A DNA stretch of 64,000 nucleotides, taken from Candidatus Desulforudis audaxviator MP104C (GTDB lineage Bacteria; Bacillota; Desulfotomaculia; Desulfotomaculales; Desulforudaceae). Both the position numbers and the translations under genes were made by a program. Positions 18,677-26,694 of the stretch are shown here, in pieces. How positions within the stretch are numbered: the stretch's first letter is position 1; each line of letters begins with the position of its first letter. The stretch is from positions 930,001 to 994,000 of the forward strand of contig NC_010424.1 in assembly GCF_000018425.1 (NCBI RefSeq). The letters run 5' to 3'. Below the pieces are notes generated by a model, which saw only the letters and a program-made list of their open reading frames with translations, did not search any database and had not been told where the DNA came from.

Positions 18677-19999
18677 GTGGGCTGGGCAAAGAAAAAAGGC
18701 AAGAAGCAGGAAAACCGGCTGTACCTGACCAGGGTAGCGCCGCTTCCGCTGGATAAATGGCTGCCCGTCTTCGAGATACCCATGCTTGCTGGGACGAAGC
18801 TGTGGAACTCCTGCGTGTGGGAGAGCCGGGAAGCCCGCAAAAACGGCACAAAGTACCCGACTGAAAGCGAGATGAAGGAAAAGTTCAAGGGCTACGAGTC
18901 CTGGAAACGGCTCCACTCCCAGAGTTCCCAGTCTGTGGTGGAAGAGTATTTCGAGGCGGTGCGCTCCTACGTCAAACATAAAGACAACGGACGCGACGAG
19001 ATGCGCCCGCCCGGATTCAAGCCCAAAGCTACCTTGCGCACTATAACCTGGAAGCGGCAGGGCTTCGAGTGCCGGGAAGGCCTTTTGACCCTGAAGCTCT
19101 CCCGCAAGCTGGACGACATCGGAGTGTCACTTCCCGAGGGCTTTGACACCCTGGAATTGCCCGACGGCACAGTTTTGAAGGGGACGCCTGTCGAGGTCAA
19201 GGTGAAAGCGGTTTACCGCAAGGGGAAAGTGGTTGGTTTAGAGATGCACGTCACCTGGGACTTCGGCGTGGTGCCGATGGTGCTGGCCGGCAAGGTGTCG
19301 GCCTACGATTTAAACGCCGCCCTGGTCGCCAGGGGTTCCACCGAAGGCAGCCAGCAGTTAATCGTCTGCCGGGAACTGCTCTCTTTAATCCAGTACCGGA
19401 ACAAAGTAATCGCCGAGTTCCAGCAGAAGATGTCCCGGTGCAAGGAAGGTTCCCGCAGGTGGAAAGCTCTTTTAAGCGCCAAGCGCAAAGCCCTTAAGAA
19501 ATTGGAGCGCCGGATTAAGCAGTTGACCAACGCCTTGACCAAACTGATGGCCGGACTGGATCAGGCGGAAGACATAACCTTCTCTGTCCTAGGTGACTTA
19601 ACCGACATCAGGCGGAAGTCCAGGTCCGGCGACAAGGACAAAAAAGCCAGCCAGAAGATTAACCAGTTACCTTACGCTCAAATCGAGCAGCAGCACGCGT
19701 ACAAGTCCCTGCTCAGGCAGGTATATCCGGACAAAGCGAGCGAGAGATACAGCTCTCAGACGTGCAGTCATTGCGGGACGAGGAACAAATCTTACCGGGT
19801 CCACCGGGGCCTTTGGTGCTGCAAGAAGTGCCGTGCGACGATGCACGCCGATTTAAACGGTGTTAACGGCATCATGAAGAATTACCTGTTCGGGCACTGT
19901 GGTATAGAGCAGCCTTTCCCGCTCAAGCCGCCGGAAGTGTATCGGTGGAATAAAAGGTTGAACAGGTTTGTAAAAGTATCTCCAAGGGCATCGGCGTGA
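18677..19999 (+). CDS. tnpB: IS605-family TnpB, RuvC-like RNA-guided nuclease relative with atypical active site
   Basis: This 440-residue protein has an N-terminal helical part, a RuvC-like core and a zinc finger (CSHCG...CCKKC near 375-395), then MHADLNGVNGI. TnpB proteins use a transposon-end RNA to cut DNA at sites left by excision. Two core positions differ from the norm. The first RuvC motif reads VSAYDLNAALVARG, not the usual D-x-G-x-x-N. Where the catalytic Glu is expected, the sequence is TFSVLGDLTDIRR. The third motif Asp is kept. It may use a rearranged active site or be nuclease-dead. GTG 18677 has AGGAGG eight bases upstream; the GTG at 18668 overlaps that site and is less likely. 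Confidence 0.88.
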   Translation: MGWAKKKGKKQENRLYLTRVAPLPLDKWLPVFEIPMLAGTKLWNSCVWESREARKNGTKYPTESEMKEKFKGYESWKRLHSQSSQSVVEEYFEAVRSYVKHKDNGRDEMRPPGFKPKATLRTITWKRQGFECREGLLTLKLSRKLDDIGVSLPEGFDTLELPDGTVLKGTPVEVKVKAVYRKGKVVGLEMHVTWDFGVVPMVLAGKVSAYDLNAALVARGSTEGSQQLIVCRELLSLIQYRNKVIAEFQQKMSRCKEGSRRWKALLSAKRKALKKLERRIKQLTNALTKLMAGLDQAEDITFSVLGDLTDIRRKSRSGDKDKKASQKINQLPYAQIEQQHAYKSLLRQVYPDKASERYSSQTCSHCGTRNKSYRVHRGLWCCKKCRATMHADLNGVNGIMKNYLFGHCGIEQPFPLKPPEVYRWNKRLNRFVKVSPRASA

Positions 20000-20146
20000 G
20001 CCGGTGTACCTGGAGTAGTTGCGACGGTGTGACGGTCGCCTGTGGGAGCCCCTCCGGCAACGGGTTAAAAGGGGGCGCTTACCACTGTAACCGCGCCAAG
20101 GGTTCCATTCGCCCAGGCGGGAAGCCCGTCCCCTGAAGGGGACGGG
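20000..20146 (+). ncRNA. Candidate omega RNA (reRNA) region and right-end hairpin
   Basis: The 147 bases between the tnpB stop and the right hairpin are GC-rich and structured, as expected for the guide RNA encoded at the right end of IS605 elements. The hairpin at 20125-20146 is CCCGTCCCC, loop TGAA, GGGGACGGG. Guide sequence would begin past the element end, in the flank near 20155. This is inferred from family organisation, not from a sequence match. Confidence 0.5.
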
Positions 20147-20148
20147 AG

Positions 20149-20364
20149 GAAGTCACTCAGGCTCAAATCAGCCAGGTGGATTTTTGCGATGTTCTCCTCC
20201 TGAAGGTCGAACTGGATCAGGACGAGAACGCCGCCGACACTGCGGCTGCCGTTGCCCAACAGGCCAAGGAAATCCTGAGGTTCACCTGCCAGGTGGAAAC
20301 GGTGCCGTCCGGAACCTTCAGCGACGGCGACCGGAATATCCTGGACACACGCACTTGGGAATAG
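20149..20364 (+). pseudogene. Gene 3' remnant, possibly phenylacetate-CoA ligase C-terminus
   Basis: An open frame begins at the IS right end and stops at 20364; a GTG at 20176 opens 62 residues. The text DVLLLKVELDQDE, QQAKEILRF, then VETVPSGTF resembles the C-terminal domain of phenylacetate-CoA ligase-type enzymes, but the final conserved lysine region is not clear. No 5' part of such a gene lies left of the IS, so it is a fragment. The family guess is weak. Confidence 0.3.
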
Positions 20365-20500
20365 TACCGCCGTTTTACCGGCCGAAAAGGCGTCAGGATT
20401 TGCTCTCCATAAATATTTCCGCAACAACCCCGTGTGCGTCCGGGATGATGGTTCAGTGGAAGTGGACTCACAGCAGGGCGATTGCGTTGTCCCGCGCTGA
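20365..20500. other. Degenerate spacer between two gene remnants
   Basis: No gene, RNA or clear promoter is seen. All frames contain stops. It is probably decayed coding DNA like its flanks. Confidence 0.4.
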
Positions 20501-20821
20501 ATCCTTCACCATCGACGATTACTGCCCACGGCCTTCGGCCGGGTGGAACTCATCTTCTCGGCGATGGCCGCCCGGGGGATGGCCCTGGAAATCAACCCGG
20601 GCTTTGAGGAGTGCTTGCCCGGAACTCGCCTGACGCGCATGGCCCGTGACTTCGGAGTGGCCTACTTCTGCGTCGGGTCCGATGCGCACCGGCTTTCCGA
20701 TCTTGCCTCAGGACTGGACAGAGTGCAAGTGCAACTAGATAAGCTCAAGCTTGGGGTAGCTACTTTTCGGCGGCGGCACGTGGTGCTGTTGGACAAACCG
20801 AGAAACCCGGGAATAAAATAG
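20501..20821 (+). pseudogene. PHP-domain phosphoesterase, C-terminal remnant
   Basis: The frame is open from 20501, with a possible GTG at 20543. It carries MAARGMALEINPG, followed by CVGSDAHRLSDLASGLDR. These are the late strands and GSDAH metal motif of PHP-domain enzymes such as histidinol phosphatase or the polymerase X-type PHP domain. The N-terminal HxH and middle His motifs are missing, with stop codons upstream, so the gene lost its first two thirds. It ends 19 bases before dnaD. A truncated protein could be made but would lack metal ligands. Confidence 0.55.
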
Positions 20822-20840
20822 GTTTCAGGAGGCGACGGGC

Positions 20841-21623
20841 ATGGCGGTGAAGCAATACCGAGAAGGCAACATTACGGCGGCTTTCGGTACGGACCTTTTC
20901 ATCCACGGGGTGACCTTCGTGCCCAGCCTGTTGTTGAAATCGTACCGGCAGATGGGTCTGAACGAATCGGAGATGATGCTCCTTTTGCACCTGCTGCGGC
21001 TGCGTACCGAGGAAAAGGAACTTTGCCCGCCGGCGGCTTTACTCGGCGGGTTCATGTCCGGCGGGCAGGCTCAAGCGGAGCGTGACCTGGAGGGCCTGTT
21101 GGCGAAAGGCGTTATTGCCGTTACCCAGTACTTTCGCGAGGATGACCAGGGCGTAACCGAAGGGTACGACTTCGAGCCCCTGTTTGAGAAACTCTCAGAG
21201 GCCTGGGCGCGAAGCAAGGTGCATGAGATCGAGCTTACTCAGGCCCTGTTGGAGAACGGTGCCCACGCCGGATTGGAGGACCGCGAACTGGGCCAGCTGT
21301 GCGCTGAGTTTGCGAGGGAGTTCGGGAGGCCGCTCTCTCCGATCGAAGCCGAACAGGTGTCGCGCTGGTATTCGGGCCTCGGCCCGGCCTTGGTCCGGGA
21401 AGCCCTGCGCCGGGCGGTGCTGATCGGCAAGTATAATTTCAGGTACATCGACAGCATCCTGTTGGCCTGGCACAAGAACAACGTGCGGACCATTGAGCAG
21501 GTGCATGCCTTCGAACAGGAGTTCCAGCAACTCCGTAGCAAGCGCAAGCCGAAAAAAGCCGCTGCCGAAAGCCGCAACCGGGAAAAGGAAAAGGCGCTCA
21601 TCAAAGCCCTATACATGAGTTAA
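20841..21623 (+). CDS. dnaD: DnaD-domain replication protein
   Basis: This 260-residue protein has an N-terminal winged-helix part (residues 20-110, from VPSLLLKSYRQMGLNESEMMLLLHLL) and a C-terminal DnaD domain (130-215). The latter includes ELGQLCAEFAREFGRPLSP and a YNFRYIDSILLAWHKNNV motif near 200. It ends in a Lys/Arg-rich tail. DnaD helps load the replicative helicase at origins and restart sites in Firmicutes. ATG 20841 follows AGGAGG. The helicase-loader gene follows 13 bases later, so the two likely act together. Confidence 0.9.
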   Translation: MAVKQYREGNITAAFGTDLFIHGVTFVPSLLLKSYRQMGLNESEMMLLLHLLRLRTEEKELCPPAALLGGFMSGGQAQAERDLEGLLAKGVIAVTQYFREDDQGVTEGYDFEPLFEKLSEAWARSKVHEIELTQALLENGAHAGLEDRELGQLCAEFAREFGRPLSPIEAEQVSRWYSGLGPALVREALRRAVLIGKYNFRYIDSILLAWHKNNVRTIEQVHAFEQEFQQLRSKRKPKKAAAESRNREKEKALIKALYMS

Positions 21624-21636
21624 GGAGTCTGATAGC

Positions 21637-22362
21637 TTGCCGGGCTGCAACGTCTGTGGCGACCGGGGCATCTACATAGTGGCCGGAACGGCGGTACCAT
21701 GCAACTGCATGCGGCAGCGGGCCCTGGGTAACCGGCTGAAAACGGCCCAACTCACGGAGAGCATGCGGCGGCAAACTTTCGCCCGTTTTCAGCTACACTA
21801 CTACTCCCAGGAACAGGCCGACGGCGGACGGTCGTATCGTGAAATCGCCCAACTGGCCCTCGGGGCGGCTCACGCCTTCGTGGAAAGGGTCAAGGCCGGC
21901 CCGACTGCCGAAGGGCTCCTGTTTACCGGCCGGGTCGGCACCGGAAAGACCTTTCTGGCCTGCTGCATTGCCAACGCCTTGCTGGAAGCTGGGGTTCAAG
22001 TGCTTTTTCTGGTGGTCCCGGACTACCTGGACCGGATCCGGTCCACCTACGACCTGGAAAGACCCGAGTATACCGAGCTGGACCTGACCGAGGCGGCCAA
22101 GTGGGCGCCGGTCCTGATTATGGATGACCTGGGCGCGCATCACTATACCGAGTGGGGCCGTCAGAAGCTTTATTCCTTGGTCAACCACCGCCTGAACCAC
22201 CAACTGCCGCTGGTGGTAACCACCAACGTGAGCCTGGAAGACCTGGAGGAATACCTTGGAGAGCGAACAACCTCACGCCTTTTCCAGATGTGCCGTCCCT
22301 ACCGTCTTCTGACCGACGTCGACATCCGCATTTCCCGCCGTCTGGGTCCCGAAACGGCGTAG
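21637..22362 (+). CDS. DnaC/DnaI-like helicase loader ATPase
   Basis: This 241-residue AAA+ protein has an N-terminal zinc site (CNVCGDRGIYIVAG, then CNCM). Its Walker A is FTGRVGTGKT near residue 100, Walker B is VLIMDDLGAH near 153, a sensor region reads PLVVTTNVS, and the arginine-finger end is SRLFQMCRPYRL. This matches the primosomal DnaI/DnaC loaders more than IstB transposition helpers, since no IS21 transposase is present and dnaD lies just upstream. TTG 21637 has AAGGAG upstream. It would load DnaB-type helicase together with DnaD. Confidence 0.85.
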   Translation: MPGCNVCGDRGIYIVAGTAVPCNCMRQRALGNRLKTAQLTESMRRQTFARFQLHYYSQEQADGGRSYREIAQLALGAAHAFVERVKAGPTAEGLLFTGRVGTGKTFLACCIANALLEAGVQVLFLVVPDYLDRIRSTYDLERPEYTELDLTEAAKWAPVLIMDDLGAHHYTEWGRQKLYSLVNHRLNHQLPLVVTTNVSLEDLEEYLGERTTSRLFQMCRPYRLLTDVDIRISRRLGPETA

Positions 22363-22373
22363 TAACGTAGCGT

Positions 22374-22397
22374 AAGCGCTCCAAAACCCGCTTTTTT
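22374..22397 (+). terminator. Weak terminator after the helicase-loader gene
   Basis: AAGCG pairs with CGCTT (22389-22393) around a 10-base loop, followed by a run of T to 22397. The stem is short. Confidence 0.4.
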
Positions 22398-22491
22398 GCC
22401 GCAGCCTTTCCGCTCATAACCCCCGCCGTCGAAGTCCTCAGGCCGAGCCACCAGTTTTATGGATGTAATTAACTGGGCAGCCTTTAAATGG

Positions 22492-22519
22492 TTGCATAAC
22501 GCTGCATTGCACTATGCAA
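22492..22519. repeat. Inverted repeat upstream of the cortex hydrolase gene
   Basis: TTGCATA (22492) and TATGCAA (22513) are exact complements 14 bases apart, just ahead of the ribosome site of the LysM gene. It could be a regulator site or leader hairpin. No regulator can be named. Confidence 0.45.
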
Positions 22520-22545
22520 AATACGTTTTGCGGAAGGAGGAGACA

Positions 22546-23166
22546 ATGAGAGTAATTTATGTAAGCGTCCTGGTTCTGGTTCTGGCGCTGGGGGCGGCAT
22601 TGTCGCCGGTGTCGGCGGCGGCGCACGTATACTACACGGTGCAGAACGGAGATACACTCTACGATATCTCCAGGCAATACGGCGTTTCGGTCGGTGTGCT
22701 GAGCGCGGCCAACCGCCTGCGGGGAGATCTGATCGTGCCCAACCAGGTTCTGGTAATTCCCGAGCACGTTCTTCGCTATTCCCGCGGCGACATTTGCCAG
22801 GAAGAGTTGGCACTCCTGGCGCGGATCATTCACGCCGAGGCGCGGGGGGAAAGCTTCGCGGGCCAAGTGGCCGTTGGTGCGGTGATTATGAACCGTTTGG
22901 CCAGCCCCGACTTTCCGTCCGATCTGCGGAGCGTGATCTTCCAGCGGAGTGCAAGCGTCTTCCAGTTCTCACCGGTCGGTGACGGTTCGATCGTGCTCTC
23001 ACCCGACGAACGGGCGTTTCAGGCGGCCAAGCAGGCCCTGAGGGGAATGGATCCGACCCATGGGGCGTTGTTTTTCTACAACCCAAAGCTCGCCAGTGAC
23101 ACCTGGATACGGACGCTTCCGGTGATAACAACCATCGGGAACCACGTCTTCGCCACAAAAATTTAA
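22546..23166 (+). CDS. LysM-SleB-like cell wall (spore cortex) hydrolase
   Basis: This 206-residue secreted protein has a signal peptide (residues 1-26, ending SPVSAAAH), one LysM domain (30-73, YYTVQNGDTLYDISRQYGV) and a Hydrolase_2 domain (85-206). The latter contains LARIIHAEARGESFAGQVAVGAV with the catalytic Glu region, and ends in GNHVFATKI. The layout matches SleB/CwlJ-type germination enzymes that cleave spore cortex peptidoglycan, although some relatives act in vegetative cells. ATG 22546 has GGAAGGAGGAG upstream. A longer frame upstream has no ribosome site. A clear terminator follows. Confidence 0.88.
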   Translation: MRVIYVSVLVLVLALGAALSPVSAAAHVYYTVQNGDTLYDISRQYGVSVGVLSAANRLRGDLIVPNQVLVIPEHVLRYSRGDICQEELALLARIIHAEARGESFAGQVAVGAVIMNRLASPDFPSDLRSVIFQRSASVFQFSPVGDGSIVLSPDERAFQAAKQALRGMDPTHGALFFYNPKLASDTWIRTLPVITTIGNHVFATKI

Positions 23167-23167
23167 G

Positions 23168-23191
23168 AGCGCCTGCGAGCGCTTTTTTTTT
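23168..23191 (+). terminator. Rho-independent terminator after the cortex hydrolase
   Basis: AGCGC (23168-23172) pairs with GCGCT (23179-23183), followed by eight T. Confidence 0.75.
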
Positions 23192-23278
23192 GGCATAAAA
23201 AGGAGTGCCACGGCCGGCGGCGAAAAGGCTATAAACTATCATATCCGGGTGTAGGATACTTGTAGAATAAGCGGGAAG

Positions 23279-25390
23279 GTGACCGGTTTGGAGAACTTGT
23301 CCGCCCTTTTCAATCCGGCCTCCGTAGCGATCATCGGGGCTTCCGGCAAGCCGGGTAAGATAGGTAATATCATTTTAAAAAATGTGATTTCGTCCGGTTA
23401 TGGCGGGCAGATCATCCCCATCAACCCCAGGGAAAAGGAAATCGAGGGTTATCCGGCCTACGCGTCGGTCACCGAGGTCCCCGGGTCCGTTGAGGTGGCC
23501 GTGATTGCCGTTCCCGCCGCGGGTGTCCTGCCGGTGGTTGAAGAGTGCGGGCGGGCCGGGGTGAAACACTTGGTCGTGATCAGTGCCGGGTTTAAGGAAA
23601 CGGGAGCCGAAGGCCTGGAGCGGGAGAAAGAACTGGTGGCGACGGCACGAAAGAGCGGCATGCGGGTGGTGGGGCCGAACTCTGTCGGCATCATGGACAC
23701 CCACACGCCCCTGAACGCCTCTTTTGCCGCCGGTTTTCCGGGTCGGGGGGAAATCACCTTCATTTCCCAGAGCGGCGCGATGCTGGTCGCGATCCTGGAT
23801 TGGAGCCTGATCACCGGCCTGGGCTTCAGCAAATTCATCAGCCTGGGAAATAAATCGGATTTGAACGAGGCCGACTTCATCGCCGCGGTCGCCGACGACC
23901 CCACGACCAAGGTGATCCTCTGCTACATCGAGGACGTGGCGGATGGCCTGCGTTTTCTGGAGGTGAGCAGCCAGGTCTGCCGGAAAAAGCCGATTGTGGT
24001 CCTGAAGTCGGGAACCAGCCAGGCCGGGGCCCAGGCCGCCTCCTCCCATACCGGGGCGCTGGCCGGCATTGACCTGGCCTACGAGGTGGCCTTCCGCCAG
24101 GCCGGGGTGATCCGGGTGCCGACGATGGCCGAACTGTTCGACCTGGCGGTGGCCTTCGCCCAGCAGCCCGTTCCGAAGGGAGACCGGCTGGCCATCGTGA
24201 CGAATTCCGGCGGCCCCGGGATTGTGGCGACGGACAGCGCCGAGCGGCAGGGTTTGACCATCGCGCGGTTCAACAAGGCGACCCTGGAAGCGCTGCGGGC
24301 GGAGTTGCCCCGGGAGGCGAACATTTACAACCCGGTCGACGTCCTGGGAGACGCTCGGGCCGACCGCTACCGTTTCGCCCTGGAGAAGGTGCTGGCGGAC
24401 GAGAGCGTTGATTCCGCCGTGGTCCTGGTTTGCCCGACCGCCACCGCAGAACCGGGCGAAACCGCGAAAGCGATTGTGGAAGTCGCCCGGCGGTTCCCCG
24501 ACAAGCCGCTTTTCGGGGTGTACATGGGCGGCGAAATCCTGAAAGAGGGCGTTGATATTCTAAGCGCCGCCGGCATACCGTGCTACACCTTTCCGGAGAC
24601 GGCGATCAGTGCCATGAGGGGGCTGGCGCAGTACGCCCGGTTGAAGAACTCTCCGCTCCCCGCACCCCGGCCGGTATTCGAGGGCGTCGACCGGGAGCGG
24701 GTGGCAAATATTTTCCGGGCGGTGAAAGAGGACAACCGGCTGGTGCTTCTGGGCAGTGAAGGGGCGGCAGTGGTCGAAGCTTACGGCATCCCCGTGTCTC
24801 CCACCAGGCTGGCCACCAGGGCCGAGGAGGCGGTGGCCGTGGCGGAAGAGATCGGTTACCCGGTTGTGCTGAAGGTGGCTTCGCCGAAAATCATTCACAA
24901 GACCGACATCGGAGGCGTACGGATGGGCTTGGACACGCCCGGTGAGGTGATGGCCGGCTTCTGGGCGGTGATGAGCAACGTGCAGCGCTCGCTGCCCGAG
25001 GTGATCCCGCACGGGATCGACGTCCAGCGTATGGCCCCCAAGGGAACGGAGGTGATTATCGGGATGAGCCGGGACGTCCATTTCGGCCCCCTGATCGCGT
25101 TCGGCTTGGGCGGCATCTACGTGAACCTTCTGGAGGACGTCTCCTTCCGCCTGGCCCACGGGTTGTCCCGAATGGAAATAGAGAAGATGATTATGGAAAC
25201 CAAGGCCTTTACGCTGTTGCGCGGTTACCGCGGCCAGAAACCGGCCGACATCGCCGCTCTGGTCGATATTGTCGCCCGAGTGGCCCAATTGGTGATTGAC
25301 TTTCCGGAGATCACGGAAATGGACATCAACCCGGTGTTCGCATACGTGTCGGGAGCACAGGCCCTGGACGTGAAAATTACCATTTCGTGA
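23279..25390 (+). CDS. ADP-forming acetyl-CoA synthetase (acyl-CoA synthetase), fused alpha-beta
   Basis: This 703-residue protein joins the CoA-binding and ligase-CoA domains (alpha, 1-460) to an ATP-grasp domain (beta, 480-703). It converts acyl-CoA, ADP and phosphate to the acid, CoA and ATP. The N-terminal Rossmann loop is VAIIGASGKPGKIGN; the phosphohistidine region is SSHTGALAG near 262; the ATP-grasp part has VVLKVASPKIIHKTDIGGV near 540 and EMDINPVFAY at the end. In this genome it could harvest ATP from acetyl-CoA made by AcsB or from acyl-CoA. Start GTG 23279 or TTG 23288 are both possible; GGGAAGG suits either. The next gene is nearly contiguous. Confidence 0.88.
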   Translation: MTGLENLSALFNPASVAIIGASGKPGKIGNIILKNVISSGYGGQIIPINPREKEIEGYPAYASVTEVPGSVEVAVIAVPAAGVLPVVEECGRAGVKHLVVISAGFKETGAEGLEREKELVATARKSGMRVVGPNSVGIMDTHTPLNASFAAGFPGRGEITFISQSGAMLVAILDWSLITGLGFSKFISLGNKSDLNEADFIAAVADDPTTKVILCYIEDVADGLRFLEVSSQVCRKKPIVVLKSGTSQAGAQAASSHTGALAGIDLAYEVAFRQAGVIRVPTMAELFDLAVAFAQQPVPKGDRLAIVTNSGGPGIVATDSAERQGLTIARFNKATLEALRAELPREANIYNPVDVLGDARADRYRFALEKVLADESVDSAVVLVCPTATAEPGETAKAIVEVARRFPDKPLFGVYMGGEILKEGVDILSAAGIPCYTFPETAISAMRGLAQYARLKNSPLPAPRPVFEGVDRERVANIFRAVKEDNRLVLLGSEGAAVVEAYGIPVSPTRLATRAEEAVAVAEEIGYPVVLKVASPKIIHKTDIGGVRMGLDTPGEVMAGFWAVMSNVQRSLPEVIPHGIDVQRMAPKGTEVIIGMSRDVHFGPLIAFGLGGIYVNLLEDVSFRLAHGLSRMEIEKMIMETKAFTLLRGYRGQKPADIAALVDIVARVAQLVIDFPEITEMDINPVFAYVSGAQALDVKITIS

Positions 25391-25401
25391 GGTGGCGAAC
25401 G

Positions 25402-26457
25402 GTGAAGAATCTGTACTTGATCGGTACCCCCGGAAGCGGAAAAACGGCGGTGGCCCTGGGGCTGGCGCTGAAACTGCGCCAGGAGGGGTTCAACCCCGGG
25501 TATTTCAAACCTGTCGGAAGCACGGCCGGGGTGCTGCAGCAGCGTGACGAGGACGGGGTACTGATGAAAACGGTCCTGGGAATGTCGGAGGACCTGGATA
25601 CCATTGTTCCGCTTACGGTGGGCAACTTTTACGTATCCGGATACCGGGAACCCCAGGAATGCCGGGACCGGGTGTTTGCGGCGTACCGCTTGATTGCCGG
25701 GAAGTACAACCCGGTGATTATCGACGGCACAAGTTTTCCGTGGGTCATGGCCGCTTTCGGTCTGGACGCCGTCAGCATCGCCGACGAGGTGGGGGCCGGG
25801 ATCCTGTGCACCATGCGGATCAGGAACGATTTCAACTTCGACGAAACCCTATTTTTCAACCGTTACATCCGGTGCAAGGGTCTGAATTTGGTGGGAAACA
25901 TTTTCAACAACATCCCGCGGCCGATGCTCGCGAAGACCCAAGGGGAATACGCCAACCTGTTGGAGTCTTCCGGTTTCCGCTGGCTGGGGGCGATTCCCCG
26001 GCGGCGTGAAATCCACGCCCCGACCGTGGCCGAGTACTACGACGTCCTGGGCGGCGAGCTGCTCGTCGGCGGGGAGAGACTGGACCTATTGGTCGAAGAC
26101 GTGCTTATCGGCGCGATGACCATTGACAGCGCCTTGGATCACCTGCGGCGCGGCCTAAACAAGGCGGTGATCATCGGGGGGGACCGGGCGGATTACGCGC
26201 TCGCGGCACTCGAGACGAGTACGTCGGTACTGATCCTGACCGGCGGCTTGTACCCGCACCTGAGTGTGATCACCAGGGCCAAGGAGAAGGGTGTGCCGGT
26301 GATCCTGGTCCATTACGACACCGTGACGACCGTCGAGCGGATCTCGGAGGTGGTCCGCCGCATCCGGCCCGGTGACGAGAAGGCGATCGCGCTGGCGCTG
26401 GAGAATATTGAGCAATACTGCGACTGGCAGAAGATCATTGAACTTCTGGAGGCGTAA
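25402..26457 (+). CDS. DRTGG-domain BioD-like P-loop protein (phosphotransacetylase-associated family)
   Basis: This 351-residue protein has an N-terminal BioD/CobB-like P-loop domain (LIGTPGSGKTAVALGL near residue 5, YFKPVGST near 34, VIIDGTSFPW near 110). A C-terminal DRTGG domain follows (about 205-320, IGAMTIDSALDHLRRGLNKAVIIGGDRADYALAALE). The pair also forms the N-terminal regulatory half of long phosphate acetyltransferases, but the catalytic PTA domain is absent. GTG 25402 has AGGTGG seven bases upstream; the GTG at 25387 overlaps the previous stop. Contiguity with the ADP-forming acetyl-CoA synthetase suggests a regulatory or accessory role in acyl-CoA energy metabolism. A strong terminator follows. 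Confidence 0.75.
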   Translation: MKNLYLIGTPGSGKTAVALGLALKLRQEGFNPGYFKPVGSTAGVLQQRDEDGVLMKTVLGMSEDLDTIVPLTVGNFYVSGYREPQECRDRVFAAYRLIAGKYNPVIIDGTSFPWVMAAFGLDAVSIADEVGAGILCTMRIRNDFNFDETLFFNRYIRCKGLNLVGNIFNNIPRPMLAKTQGEYANLLESSGFRWLGAIPRRREIHAPTVAEYYDVLGGELLVGGERLDLLVEDVLIGAMTIDSALDHLRRGLNKAVIIGGDRADYALAALETSTSVLILTGGLYPHLSVITRAKEKGVPVILVHYDTVTTVERISEVVRRIRPGDEKAIALALENIEQYCDWQKIIELLEA

Positions 26458-26486
26458 ACTTCGCTTTTAGACCGGATTAAAGCGGC

Positions 26487-26520
26487 AATCCCACCCTGGA
26501 AATCGGGTGGGATTTTTTGT
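26487..26520 (+). terminator. Strong terminator after the DRTGG gene
   Basis: AATCCCACCC (26487-26496) and GGGTGGGATT (26505-26514) form a ten-pair stem with an eight-base loop, followed by a T-rich run. Confidence 0.88.
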
Positions 26521-26694
26521 TTAGCCTCTCGGTATATTGGACACCCCCGTTCATATATATATAGTGTTAATGTCCGATTATGGAAAAATATTCTTCCCAA
26601 TGGGATTCACCCCGGGGGGGATGCGTTAAGGTTGAGTAAAGCTTTTGACAACGGGGGCCGGATACCTTGAAATTCAAAGGGGGGAAGCAAGAAA

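Larger units (their letters stand above)
18160..20160 (+). mobile_element. IS200/IS605 family insertion sequence with tnpA and tnpB
   Basis: The element has a single-strand-type TnpA (18269-18664), TnpB (18677-19999) and imperfectly matching hairpins near both ends, instead of terminal inverted repeats. The left hairpin is at 18182-18203 and the right at 20125-20146; both have nine-pair stems starting CCCG. The ends are approximate, because this family inserts after a short target without duplication. The left cleavage site may be the TTAT near 18160 and the right may be in TCACTCAG near 20153. Lower GC content and Lys-rich proteins set it apart from neighbouring genes. Two gene remnants lie directly to its right. 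Confidence 0.88.

Noticed and set aside
21637-22362. IstB-type transposition helper
   Set aside because: There is no IS21 transposase or inverted repeats nearby. The N-terminal zinc site and dnaD upstream favour a replication helicase loader.
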